Part shown: piece by piece, positions 37,182-46,854 of the stretch | Position numbering within the stretch: position 1 is the first letter of the stretch | Layout of the letters: every line of letters begins with the position of its first letter | DNA from: Centrapalus pauciflorus | Taxonomy: Eukaryota > Streptophyta > Magnoliopsida > Asterales > Asteraceae | DNA: 64,000 bases | Direction: 5' to 3' | NCBI GenBank assembly: GCA_020465985.1 | Contig: JAANYP010000722.1 | Coordinates: forward strand, 1-64,000 | Program-made: the position numbers and the translations under genes | Notes under the pieces: model-generated | What the model saw: only the letters and a program-made list of their open reading frames with translations | What the model was told of the DNA's origin: nothing | Database searches by the model: none

Positions 37182-37303
37182 TTATATATCGATGAACAAG
37201 AAAAGAAAAGATGGAAAAAAAAAAAAAAAGAAATGAAGGAATTAATCGAAAGAAAAGAAATGGAGATAAAAGGAAGCGAGAAGACTGAAACAAGTTATTC
37301 GTA

Positions 37304-38230
37304 ATCGACGTGAGGCATAAGAAATCAAACAAAAAGACTGAAACAAGAGTGGTGATATGGGCCAGGAATCAGTTTTCAAGAACTCCATCAACCACAATTG
37401 AAATCTATCAAACACATTACAATTCAAAACAGGTTCCTTTCGCTTTTTGCTAATTGTAGTTTTTGCTTTTCTTATTGCGTGAGTATACGTTAAAAAAAAA
37501 AAAATTCAAGGCATTCTACTTCCGAAATGTACCCATTATTGCCTTCAAAAGCTAATTTTTAGGGTTGCGGCTTGCCCCTTGTATTTGATTTATAGGGATA
37601 TAATTTCTCAATAACGTGCGTTGATTCATCAACTACTTGGTCGATTTCATATTCTGCAATCATCACAGGTTTGATTTTATTTTTGTTCTTCAATTTGGTA
37701 AATATTTTTGAAAAGACGATGGAACTGAGTATAAGATTTAAGCAGGTTTTTTTGACCATTAGAAGTTGTAAATGTGTGTAAATCCAATTTTCTTTATACA
37801 AATTCCAAGAATTGTGTATTAGGGTTTGTAATGTCGTTTTGTCTTTCCTGGATTCTTGAACATGTAAATCCCTAGAGTACCTTACACATGTATAGGCTAA
37901 TGGGTTGGTAAATTATTTTGTTGCCGACCTCGGAAGTGAAACATACGCGTTGTGTGAAAATTATTAATTTCTGTGGAAGGCACAACATCTAATGTTAGAC
38001 CTAAAACTATGTGTTAGGGACTTCGACACAAAATCAAATAAAAACATGCCCTTTAGGTACCTGAAACAGCCCTAAAAATCAGGGATCACACCAATGACTG
38101 CAATGTGTAAACAAACGGCTAAAAATTTTATTTTTCGTGATGAAAAGTGCAATGAAACAGAAAATTAATCAGAAACACACAAATTAGGAAATGGGTTTTG
38201 AATATAAGAAAGTATTTGCTACCGCCAAGT
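37304..38230 (-). repeat. Duplicated block A, copy 1, with an exon-like end
   Basis: The same block recurs at 56605-57425 and starts again at 63789. On the minus strand 37801-37559 is open and ends in ...VVDESTHVIEKLYPYKSN..., then a stop; an AG acceptor-like site precedes it near 37655. In copy 2 a one-base insertion breaks this frame. The protein family is not recognised. Which strand and gene it belonged to is uncertain. Confidence 0.55.
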
Positions 38231-38274
38231 GACTGTGTTTGCACAGGACCACAAACATCTGCATGAATTTATTC

Positions 38275-39700
38275 AAACGGATGTTAAGCTCCACTTTCAC
38301 AAGGAAATGATTTTTGATGTTGTCTACCGTAGATGCATCCTTTACACAAGTCTATTTCTCCTATTTCTGTTAAGCTTGACACACCATTCCTTTTGCATTA
38401 AGCTGTTTCAACCCTTGCTGATTGAGATGCCTATATCGTAGACGCCATATCTGGACTCGTTAGTTTGTTGCTATTTGCTAAGAAGTGCAACTCTTCCAAT
38501 CATGGAGATGTCTTAAGGGAACATCTTATTTTCTGTCATCTTGATGGTAAGTGGTGACCCGTGACCCACTTCTATGCTGATAACACGTACTTTGAGTTGG
38601 TGATAAAAAGTTACAGAATATCCAGTTTCCGTCATCTGTCCTACACTCAGTAAGTTATAACCTAAGAATGGAATTTATTGTACATTGTGCATGAATATTA
38701 CCTTTCGGTTTATATTTCATTCTTCACAGTGCCTTTTCCTTCTGCTTGTAGTGCCTTTCCTCTGCCAAGAAAAAAAGTATTTGTTTCGGGTCATGTGGTT
38801 TGAGCAATCACTATGAACAAACCAAACATTCGTTGCTTCTGCATCATAAACAGTCTCTCATCCTCTTCTATTTTGATGCAATCTCCTTTCTGCCCATAAT
38901 TTTTTTCTTGAACTTTGAGCCACTAGTTATTTTTCTAATGATCAAAGCATTTACAGAGATTGCGTTGCAGACTGCTTCAATCATGTCCTCTGCCAAAACC
39001 ATCCACAGAATCTGCCACTAAAAACTTCACGTCCACGAGGATCATGAACCTGGAAGGCTCTTTCTTCAACCTTTTCTATTGATCGCTTGATTTGAGCCTC
39101 ACGAGAATAGTTGGGACCCCATTAGCTGATTGAAGGAAAGTACAGATAGAGTCTTTAAATTTCTCTATTGATGCAACAACATGGTCAAATATTAGTGGCA
39201 AACTGCTCAGGATCTTCTCAACAATGGTTTGATCATTTATTTCTTTATTATGAGCGCTCAGTGGACTTGCAACATCCATGCTTCTAGACAAAACAACATT
39301 AGAATCTCATCTTAGAGATTGAAGCCTAGCCATAAAGACCTTAGAACCTCCATGAAATTCATCCATGAGTACCAACCATGTCTCCTTAGCGAACCTGCTG
39401 CTGCAATCTTGAAAACATGCCCATGTACAGCTTGCTGGATGATGGCTAGTGCTTTAGCATATTTCTTCAATCTTCCTGTTAACCCTTAATTTTCCTTCTC
39501 CCATCTTCACTGAGATGGCCCTTCTCAACCAAAGATTTGTGATTTGAGCAACAACTTTATCCTTATGCTCCAATATTGATGGCCTTCTCCTTTGAACAAC
39601 GGAATTAAAGGGTGTGTGCTGCCCATTCCAGTTGCAGTACTGGCTATTTTACACCTCACACTCCTCTCGTGTTTGCACTCTACCAGGTGTGCTGGCTTTG
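38275..39700 (-). pseudogene. Copia gag-protease-preintegrase remnant, copy 1
   Basis: From high to low coordinates on the minus strand: a gag start (PLFKGEGHQYWSIRIKLLL at about 39600), a UBN2-type gag core (DQTIVEKILSSLP..FDHVV at 39240-39170), the gag tail (EKVEERAFQV near 39060), a protease-like motif ending SDCSNHMT (about 38800) and the pre-integrase phrase LLSVGQMTETGYSV (about 38640). These lie in different frames separated by stops, and the protease catalytic motif is changed. Reverse transcriptase and RNase H are absent; block A follows instead. The family differs from the element at 1-6346. Confidence 0.8.
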
Positions 39701-39706
39701 ATACCA
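39694..39706 (-). other. Primer-binding site, copia remnant 1
   Basis: Minus strand TGGTATCAAAGCC, complementary to initiator Met-tRNA with one change. It stands 3 bp from the LTR end at 39710, as expected in copia. Confidence 0.8.
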
Positions 39707-39709
39707 CAA

Positions 39710-40048
39710 TGTAACTATTATCTAACACAACACTGGGGAAACAAGGTTTAATTGTCTGGAGTTTTGCTTATATAAAAACATAGTAAATCAGAGCTATTTG
39801 TAGTCTATAAAATAAACAACTAAGAAGAAAATGAGGAACAACTACACCATCCCTAAGGCCTGGAATCACTCCCATATACCTGTAACATAACCTTGGAGTA
39901 GACCCAAGACTCTATATTACGAGTGAAGATAATACAGTACATGTAACAAATTACCAAAGCAAACTAAATTTTACTAAGAAAATTTGATAGACATAGCTTA
40001 TGAATCATCACATGTTGTATCATTATGCGTGGATTGTTTAACCTCTTA
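39710..40048 (-). repeat. Copia LTR, truncated
   Basis: Aligns with the first part of the LTRs at 41631, 50991 and 57770 and then jumps at ACCTCTTATTTCG into gag sequence, so about 170 bp including the polypurine-side end are lost. Confidence 0.75.
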
Positions 40049-40082
40049 TTTCGTTACCATAAGCTCTCAAGTCTCATCTAAC

Positions 40083-40612
40083 CTATGCAGTTAATAGTGG
40101 TGCTATAGCGGTTAGCGGAGGTTTAGGAAATAGCGGTCCCGCTATTAGCGGCACTATTTACCGCTATATGAATGCAATTTTGGATAAAATAGTGGTAAAA
40201 GCGGTCAAAATAGCGCTATGGAAACTAGGGGGCTATTATGACTTTATTTATATTTTTTATAGAACCTTTTATCATTTTAATTTTATGTATGTATTATGTT
40301 ATTTTTTTTATATAAACCTTTCATGATTTTAATTATATAGATGTATTATGTTATGTATTTATATAACCTTTCATGATTTTAATTATAAAAATGTATTATG
40401 TTATGTTTTTATATATTTATGTATATATATACATAAGATCTTTTGTGAACACTTTATTTGTTGTGAACATTGTAAACAATCATAAAATGACTTTGAATCT
40501 TGTTGCAGATACCACCGAACCTTTTGGTATATAATGCTTATATGTATATTTTTTATTTGTTCACAATGTTCACAACGAATAAATGGTTCACAATGAATCT
40601 CTCTCTCCCCCC

Positions 40613-40644
<32 letters not shown>

Positions 40645-40746
40645 GATGTAAAAACCGTTATGTCACCGCTATACTACCGCGATAACCGTTATAGCAAATA
40701 GCAGCCCTTGACCGCTGTTTGATTTTTGACCACGATAACTACATAA
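40083..40746. mobile_element. hAT-type foldback MITE, copy 1, 8-bp duplication
   Basis: Ends CTATGCAGTTAATAGTGGTG and ACCACGATAACTACATAA are inverted. The target duplication CATCTAAC occupies 40075-40082 and 40747-40754. Paralogous gag copies have a single uninterrupted version (CATCTGACTCACAA at 46926). Both arms are full of AGCGG/CCGCT. A second element and CT/TA tracts are nested in it. Confidence 0.9.
40439..40597. mobile_element. Small MITE nested in the hAT MITE
   Basis: Inverted ends of about 39 bp: TTTTGTGAACACTTTATTTG and CGAATAAATGGTTCACAATG, continuing through TTGTGAACATTGT.AACAA. It again lies beside TA and CT repeats. Confidence 0.8.
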
Positions 40747-41085
40747 CATCTAACTCACAAGTCACAACATCCAGACTTCTGGACAAAATATCAGCAACAG
40801 CAATCTTTCATTGCCAAAATTTCTAATTCTCATTTTTGAGGTTGAAGTCTAACCACAACGACCTTAGAATCTGCTTGAAATTCATCCCCGAGTACCAACC
40901 ATGTTTTCTTAGTGGAACCTGCTGCTGCAACTCTTGAGAACATGCTGTCATGAACGTCTTTATTCCTATCCTTCAATATTTATAGCCTTCTCCTCTGAAC
41001 AATGAAGTCAAAGGGTGTGCACTGCCCATTCAGTTGAATACTGGGCATTTTATGCCTGACGATCCTCTTGTGTTTGCACTCTACC

Positions 41086-41597
41086 CAATGTTATTAAAGG
41101 CCTGCGCCTATGCGACTAAGTCCCTCAGGCCATTTCAGGCTTGGCGCCTTTAAGATGTTCAGGAGCGCCTTGTACGACTAGTCCTAGGGAGTTAAGCGAG
41201 AGTCGAGGGCCTTGTTTCATAAACATCTATTAGGATTTTAAGACATAAAACATAGTTTGCATGGTCAATTATACCCCCAGAAAACATCAAAGGTTGCCTA
41301 TTAGAAGGTTGACTTCGGCCTTCTGGTTTGCCTTACGCAATTTTTTTGGTACATTTTACTTTGTTTGCCACTACTAATAATTATGGATTGAGGTACTGTA
41401 TTTGATATCATATATATAATTCTACACAATATGCTTTTATTTTGTCTTTATGGTAACATTGTCATGTAAAGTCTTTTCTAAGTTTTAATTGGTTCACTTC
41501 GCTCGGGCGGTCGGGCCCTCGCCTTTTTGCTCCTCTCTACTTAGTCCCTAATCAAGGCATGTCGCCTCGAGTGCGACTTTCACTTTTAATAACATTG
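41086..41597. mobile_element. hAT-type MITE, 512 bp, perfect 8-bp duplication and empty site
   Basis: Starts CAATGTTATTAAAGGCCTGC and ends CACTTTTAATAACATTG. ACTCTACC stands at 41078-41085 and 41598-41605. The paralogous copy at 39677-39684 has a single ACTCTACC followed directly by AGGTGTGCTGG, which is the empty site. Confidence 0.93.
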
Positions 41598-41630
41598 ACT
41601 CTACCTGGTCTTCTGGATTTGATACCACAA

Positions 41631-42429
41631 TGTGAGTATTGCCAAACACAATACCGGGGGAAACAAACTTGTATTGATCTGGAGTTTTGCTAACATAAAA
41701 ACAGGGGAAAACAGATCTAATTAAAAGCTAAAAAATAAACTAAGAAGAAAATGAGTAACAACTACACCATCCATATGGCCTGAAATCACTCCCATATGCC
41801 TGTAACATAACTTTGGAGTAGACCCAAGAATCTATATTACGAATGTAACAATGACCAAAACAAAATAAATTTTACTAAAAGAAATTTGAATATACATAGC
41901 TTATGAAACTATAATGAGGACTGTTTAACCTCTTATGATTGGTTTTCTTGGGATAGGGTGATAGAGAATTGAAATTGCTAACAGAGGATTAACAAGTAAG
42001 GAACAGAAATTCTATTGAAACAATGATTCAAACCAAATGGTTCCCAGGGACGATCCCTCCTCAAACCTTGAAAGGCTAAGAGTCCCTCAAAGCAATTAAG
42101 CCAAGAGTCTAACAAACTAACAATAATATTTCTGCACGCCTTCACTCACACCCTATACCTCTTATTTATAGATTCTCAATAAAACTAACTACTAATACTA
42201 TTACTAATATACCCCTTTCTAGAATAATCTATTAGTAAAATCCTATCATAGGGTCTGTTTATTAAGGAAATATATCAAATAAGACTTGCCAAGTAAAAGG
42301 AAATGTTGAAATCATCATCTCCATTGATAATCTGGGAGTCTTTTTCTTTTATGCAATTTTATAGGAACATAGACTTATAGAATGAGTTACTGCTACAAGA
42401 AGCATGCTGAAAATGGAGCAAGTTTTTCA
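41631..42429 (-). repeat. Copia LTR with primer site on one side and polypurine tract on the other
   Basis: Left: GGATTTGATACCACAA then TG (41631), the primer-site side of an upstream element. Right: GTTTTTCA (42429) then CCCCCTTCAAC, the complement of a polypurine tract. Without the inserted solo LTR it is about 504 bp, close to the 509 bp of the 50991 copy. One LTR therefore serves two neighbouring internal regions. Confidence 0.75.
41959..42248. mobile_element. Solo LTR of 290 bp inserted in the copia LTR
   Basis: Ends TGATAGAGAATTG and AAATCCTATCA; target duplication TAGGG at 41954-41958 and 42249-42253. The related LTRs at 50991, 57770 and 58979 lack it. TTATTTATAG near 42167 may be its TATA box. 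Confidence 0.9.
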
Positions 42430-43001
42430 CCCCCTTCAACATGGACATTCTCACCTAGTCGCTTATGTTAGGTGACCTTTCAAACAGAACTATCAGCTTC
42501 TTATGTCTGTTATGCTGATTTTATTTCAAAAAATATATGTCAAAGTGTTGTTACATCAATTACACAATCCAAATCCTGTATAAACCAATAGTTCTAGCTC
42601 TCTAGGCTCCAACCCAACTTCCATACGTCGAAGTATCGAAAATTTTCTGTCCATTTCCCTTTGTACTATTGATATTGATCTTGGAAGAATGGATCAATGC
42701 AACACCGTTCTTGAAGAGAGGATGGAAACAATGGTTCAAGCTCACCTCCTTATATTATCACTTTCTGTGAGTGGGAGCCCCATAAATTTCCACCCTTCAA
42801 AAAAACCCTTGAAAAGGTGAAATCTAGTGGGTGTGTTATTCACAAGCAAAGAGGAAAGATAGGGTAGATGGCTTGACAGGACCACAAAATGTGCAATGGC
42901 AGAGAGGCCGAGTTTATGTCATTCGTTGGAAGATTGTATATACACAAGGTTTAATTAGACATGCAGAGCAAGATGGCACAAAACCTTCTAAACAATGGCT
43001 T
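42430..43001 (-). repeat. Post-polypurine block of the copia family plus gene-fragment repeat
   Basis: 42430-42660 is shared with 51500-51720, 58290-58530 and 59342-59560. 42661-42960 is shared with 58565-58880 and partly with 48806, 52316 and 60400 (AACCTTGAAAAGG, GAGGAAAGAT.GGGT). No domain is recognised in any frame. Confidence 0.6.
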
Positions 43002-43132
43002 GGAGGGTGGATATGTAAGTGAGAGGTCACGGGTTTGACTCCCGTCGGAGGCAAGTTGAAATTTAGGTGGAGAAAGTAAGTCTTGGGGTAAAGGAGTAGT
43101 TTAGGAGTAGGATAGTTTGCCGTTAAAAAAAA
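43002..43132 (+). mobile_element. SINE-like insertion
   Basis: Contains GGTCACGGGTTTGACTCCCG, which matches an RNA polymerase III B box (GGTTCGANTCC type), and ends GCCGTTAAAAAAA. Paralogs at 46900, 51835 and 59680 read straight through this point (TGGCTTGCTCATTTATTTCG). The A box and true 5' end are not clear, so it may be 5'-truncated. Confidence 0.65.
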
Positions 43133-43330
43133 TTATTTCGTTAGCGACTCGTCACTGTAGGCTTTCGCCTTACTCACAATATTCATGCTTCTGGAGATGG
43201 GGGAAAGATCCTTTGATGTGGGAAGCTAGCCAGCTAGGTCCATTCAATATTCAGAGTAATCATTCTTTGCTTTCCCTTGCCAACTCACTCATCTTTTTGA
43301 TGCACAGTCATGTTTCCTAATATGTATGTA
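43133..43330 (-). pseudogene. Copia gag fragment
   Basis: Same block as 46855-47160, 51800-52110 and 59646-59960. The minus-strand frame of the best copy (51.8 kb) reads DEINEQAIV and KVLCSLPQ separated by a stop, matching a UBN2 gag core. No intact frame exists here. Confidence 0.5.
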
Positions 43331-43529
43331 GTTCAATCTACAATATGGGCACATCAAGATGTTTCTATGATGTAGTTAGATTTAAAGTATGGCCATTGTT
43401 GAAATTCAGAAATTCAAGAAAATTAGTATTAAATTCTTGTACACATAAAAAACTATTTTGGACTCAATTATTTTATCTTAACTACTTTGGAAGTTCAACT
43501 AAATTAAACATGATGACATCCTGAGCAGA

Positions 43530-43680
43530 AGTAACTTGAAAATTGAAATAGATTGTTACCCATCTAGAAATATTGTTTATCACCCTATCTTGAAGATAAC
43601 TGCTGATCAAGTGCCAACTGCTAAATGTAGTTAGACAGCTTTCCTCACATTTCTCTTTTAGCAGCTGCAAAATAACTGTG
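43530..43680 (-). pseudogene. Exon-like fragment paralogous to 47640-47750
   Basis: Minus strand: acceptor-like TTTTGCAG, then LLKEKCEESCLTTFSSWHLI, ending INNISRW at a GTAACA donor-like site. The copy at 47.7 kb has KEKCEEKCNYF and INNISR with differences in between. Conservation of both borders suggests a real ancestral exon, of unknown family. Confidence 0.4.
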
Positions 43681-43856
43681 GAGTAGAGACCCAAAAATCT
43701 TTTTTTGTATTATGAATGGAGATAGAGATAACTAGTGTCGTGGGTATAGGCTCTGTATATTGCTTTTAGAATTGCTATTTAGCATGGGAAATTCTTAAAA
43801 ACGATCAAGTAATGTAGAAATTCTATTTGCTGAACGAATTACATGCAAATTCAAAG

Positions 43857-44455
43857 TATTAGATAGATTAGGATTAGTCTGGGCAGTTAAGTGCGCCGCT
43901 ATAGCGGTTAGCGGTCCTTGAAAAAGTAGCGGTCCTAAATAGCGGTGCTAAATAGTAAATAGCGGTTCTGCGAATAGCGGCGCTATTTACCGCTATTTAG
44001 GATCACTATTTGGAGGAGCAGTCCAGATTGATCATTCTTTAAGCTATATTTTGTTAAATCTTTAATACTTTATAAAGTAATGCTATATCTTGTTTATCTT
44101 TGTTTGTTTAATGTGTTGTTCGATTTCTGTGACCTTTATGATTTTAGTTCTTTATGACTTTTGTTCTTTATGTTTATGTTCTTTAGGATTTTAGTTCTTC
44201 ATATTATGTTCTTTATGTCTATGATTATATATATATATATATAAATAAATACCGCAATAACGGCGATAGCAAATAGCGGTCTTGACCGCTATTGGACCGC
44301 GAGACGCTATTAACTGCATAGGGATTAGTGTAGATAACCTAACCCTTGTATACATGGTCTTAAGATTACGGTTTCCATTGTATCACTTGTGCTCTGTGCT
44401 CTATAAATAATTGTCATATACTATATGATACCTATGAGATTTTCATTATTCTACA
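43857..44455 (+). repeat. TRIM-type LTR 1, split by a hAT MITE
   Basis: Without the MITE and its duplication the LTR is about 148 bp, starting TATTAGATAGATTAG and ending TTCTACA, with CTATAAATAA as TATA box. It aligns with 46692-46832. The first dinucleotide is TA rather than TG. Confidence 0.7.
43879..44321. mobile_element. hAT-type foldback MITE, copy 2, perfect 8-bp duplication
   Basis: Ends CTGGGCAGTTAAGTGCG and CGCTATTAACTGCATAG; target duplication GGATTAGT at 43871-43878 and 44322-44329. Same AGCGG-rich family as 40083-40746. The second LTR (46692) holds the uninterrupted site (TTAGGGTTAATGTAGATG). Confidence 0.92.
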
Positions 44456-44468
44456 TGGTATGAGAGCC
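44456..44468 (+). other. Primer-binding site next to TRIM-type LTR 1
   Basis: TGGTATGAGAGCC, 12 of 13 matches to the initiator Met-tRNA primer site TGGTATCAGAGCC, placed directly after the LTR end ACA. Confidence 0.8.
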
Positions 44469-44471
44469 TTA

Positions 44472-44699
44472 GGGTGTGTTCCATAACCTCAATAATGGGA
44501 GGAAAGGAATGGAAACTTAAACATATCTCATCAAATTTGTGTTCCATAAACTTTTATAGGAAGGAAAGGAAATTTTTTAAATTTTGGCCTAAAAACCTTC
44601 CATCCAAAGATGGAAAGGAAAGGAAAGAAATGTTAACTAGTCTCTCCATTCTTTTCTTTTCCTTGCTATCTCTTCCATTCTTTCTTCTGGAACACACCA
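44472..44699. mobile_element. Tourist-like MITE, 228 bp
   Basis: Ends GGGTGTGTTCCATAA and TCTGGAACACACCA, flanked by TTA at 44469-44471 and 44700-44702. The interior arms carry GGAAAGGAATGGAA / CTTCCATTCTTTC. It lies just after the primer-binding site. Confidence 0.8.
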
Positions 44700-45192
44700 T
44701 TAGGGCGTGTTTGGTACAGAGAAATGGGAGCAGAGAAATGGAATTGAAAACAATTCTCTTGTTTGTTTAGGTTTGAGAAATGAGAAATGAGAAATAAAAG
44801 AATTCCTATTCCCTACTTTTATTTTCCTCCCATGTAGTGAGAAATGGAAATTTCTCAATAAAAAAACGGAGAGTTCATTTCCTCAGCTCCACCCCCCAAA
44901 CCCTAGTGACACCTCTCATTTGCAAAAAACACTCTTCCTAGTTCTATCTACCAACCCTCAGCCGCCCCAACCCTCGCTGCCCTCACCTCTCGCCTTCCCC
45001 AACCCTCGCCGGCGACGACAGCTCCTCACCTGCGGCGGCGGCACAACCATCAAACAACCGCACAACCATCAAACAACGAAGACGACAACTCCTCACCACG
45101 ACAACTCCTCACCGGCGGCAACACAACCATCAAAATCGAAGACGACAGCTCCTGGCGACGACAACTCCTCGCTGCCCTCATCTCTCTCTTTC

Positions 45193-45193
<1 letters not shown>

Positions 45194-45239
<46 letters not shown>
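45194..45239. repeat. (CT)n microsatellite
   Basis: About 46 bp of CT repeat. Confidence 0.95.
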
Positions 45240-45243
<4 letters not shown>

Positions 45244-45342
45244 TCCCTTCTCACCTACGGCGACACAACCATCTCTCTCCCTCCCATCGAGCTCTCTCTC
45301 TCGACCTTCATATCTGTCACATCGAACCTTCGAATGTATGTT

Positions 45343-45600
45343 GTGTTAAGACCCTAGATTTGTTTTTGGGTACACTTGTTTGACATATTATGTTAAAACC
45401 CTATTTTCAGATTAGGTTTTGGGTTCAAACCCTAGATTTGTTTTTGGGTACACTTGTTTTGACATATTATGTTAAAACCCTATTTTCAGATTAGGTTTTT
45501 GGGTTCAAACCCTAGATTTGTTTTTTTGGTACACTTGTTTTGACATATTATGTTAAAACCCTTTTTTCAGATTAGGTTTTTGGGTTCAAATCCTAGATTG
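45343..45600. repeat. Three tandem units of about 79 bp
   Basis: Each unit runs ACCCTAGATTTGTTTTTGGG, TACACTTGTTTTGACATATT, ATGTTAAAACCCT, TTTCAGATTAGGTTTTGGG. The units are very similar, so the duplication is recent. Confidence 0.9.
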
Positions 45601-45995
45601 ATGCTTGTTTATGAACTTATTATAGGTGTAAGTCTCAGCTATGAACTTGTTAATTTCAAAATTTTCGTTATGGGATGTAATCTCAGATTGTTATGAACTT
45701 GTTAATCTCCTTGTTATAGTTGTCAAGATGTGAACTTGTTAATCTCCTTGTTTAACCCATGATTATTGTTACGAACTTGTTAATCATGAACATATTATAG
45801 TTGTCAAGATTGTTATGAACTTGATACTCGTGAACTTGTTATGGTTGTCAAGATTGTTATGAACTTGATAATCATGAACTTGTTATGGTTGTTAAGATTG
45901 TTATGAACTTGATAATCATGAACTTGTTATAGTTGTCAAGATTGTTATGAACTTGTTATAGTTTTCAAGATGTGAACTTGTTAATCTCCTTGTTT
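45601..45995. repeat. Short tandem repeats of about 40 bp
   Basis: GTTATGAACTTG, ATAATCATGAACTTG and TTGTCAAGATT recur in rotating order at least six times. Confidence 0.8.
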
Positions 45996-46133
45996 ATTCA
46001 GCACTATCATGACATGAAGTGTTGGCACTGCCTTATATGTGACTGTAGTAAGCTAGTTTATAATGCGTGCTTTTACATCTATTTATACATTTCAGCACTC
46101 CCTCATCAAAGGTTATTGTATTGTGGTGGGAAA

Positions 46134-46406
46134 ATGTCGAAAGGCCTTATTTGGGCAACTGCAGAAGATTTAGCAAAAAATAGGGGAAGGGTTCTTTCTC
46201 TGTATCGACAAGTACTAAGGAGCCTCAATTCTCCTGATTTGCCTTTGAATTTAGCAGCAAGATTACACCGGAAAGCACAAGCACGAGCCATCTTCATGCT
46301 GGGTGCTGAGGAACGATCCCTCCACAACATAAAAGATCTGATTGATACAGCTGAATACTCTTTATCCCTCTTGAGAAAAGGAGAAATCCCAAAATATATT
46401 CAGTGA
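46134..46406 (+). CDS. LYR-motif protein (LYRM9-like), 90 residues
   Basis: The frame from ATG 46134 encodes 90 residues beginning MSKGLIWATAEDLAKNRGRV and ending RKGEIPKYIQ. It has the LYR tripeptide at residues 23-25 in LSLYRQVLRSL, then basic residues (AARLHRKAQARAIF), a conserved Phe and the tail HNIKDLIDTAEYSL, the layout of the Complex1_LYR family. Plant members of this size are annotated as LYRM9-like; LYR proteins act in mitochondria as adaptors with acyl carrier protein and Fe-S or respiratory-complex assembly factors, though the partner of this one is unknown. The frame is open upstream to 45972, but those residues are not LYR-like. The coding region is one exon without breaks. It lies between two TRIM-type LTRs, so it may be a mobilised copy. 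Confidence 0.85.
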   Translation: MSKGLIWATAEDLAKNRGRVLSLYRQVLRSLNSPDLPLNLAARLHRKAQARAIFMLGAEERSLHNIKDLIDTAEYSLSLLRKGEIPKYIQ

Positions 46407-46691
46407 TAAATTTTCTATTTTCCCAAGCAGTCGCCATGTCGTGCGTCACAACTCTGGTTGCCGCCGTGGACCTGTCGCTCCTCTTGCTACCTTTGATGAG
46501 CCGTCACTTGCCTCACAAATCTACCATTGCGTTGGTTACAAATCCATCGCCGCCATAAGTCGGCACAGGCCCACGGTCCTTGTTTTCTTTTCTTTTTATT
46601 ATTTTATATATGAAAGCTTCTGCTTCTCTTATGTTAGCTCATTTATCGTATTTTGCTCCAGTTTGAGCGTTTAATTTCCTTCAGCTCCAAC

Positions 46692-46832
46692 TGTTAGATA
46701 AATTAGGGTTAATGTAGATGACCTATAACCTAATTGTATACATGGGCTTATGATTCAATTAGAGTTTCCAGGGTTTTCATTGTAACCTTCGCACTCTATA
46801 AATAGTTGTCGGTATAATATATCATACCTACA
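46692..46832 (+). repeat. TRIM-type LTR 2
   Basis: Starts TGTTAGATAAATTAGGG and ends ATACCTACA, with CTATAAATAG inside; about 141 bp. It aligns with LTR 1 after MITE removal. No clear polypurine tract precedes it, and the outer flanks (CAAAG before LTR 1, CTTAG after LTR 2) do not match as a target duplication. Confidence 0.65.
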
Positions 46833-46854
46833 CTTAGGTTATACCCCCTATTAA

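Larger units (their letters stand above)
40049..41085 (-). pseudogene. Copia gag remnant 2, interrupted by a hAT MITE
   Basis: 40049-40082 and 40755-41085 correspond to 39240-39690 of remnant 1: shared blocks include CATCC..GAGTACCAACCATG, CTGCTGCTGCAA and AAAGGGTGTG..CTGCCCATTC. It has many stops and a deletion relative to remnant 1. The MITE at 40083-40746 splits it. Confidence 0.7.
44880..46133 (+). promoter_or_regulatory. Probable leader and 5' UTR intron of the LYR-motif gene
   Basis: 44880-45340 is C-rich with AAACCCTAG and a (CT)n tract, as in many plant leaders. A possible donor (CGAATGTATG, 45332) and an acceptor (ATACATTTCAG, 46095) bound a candidate intron. The long frame at 44920-45357 is low-complexity and is not taken as protein. 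Confidence 0.45.

Noticed and set aside
43020..43062. tRNA gene suggested by GGTTTGACTCC
   Set aside because: No acceptor stem, anticodon arm or clear A box; a SINE-like insertion explains the B box.
44920..45357. 145-codon proline/serine-rich frame
   Set aside because: Low-complexity leader sequence with a CT tract; no motif, and better explained as 5' UTR of the LYR-motif gene.
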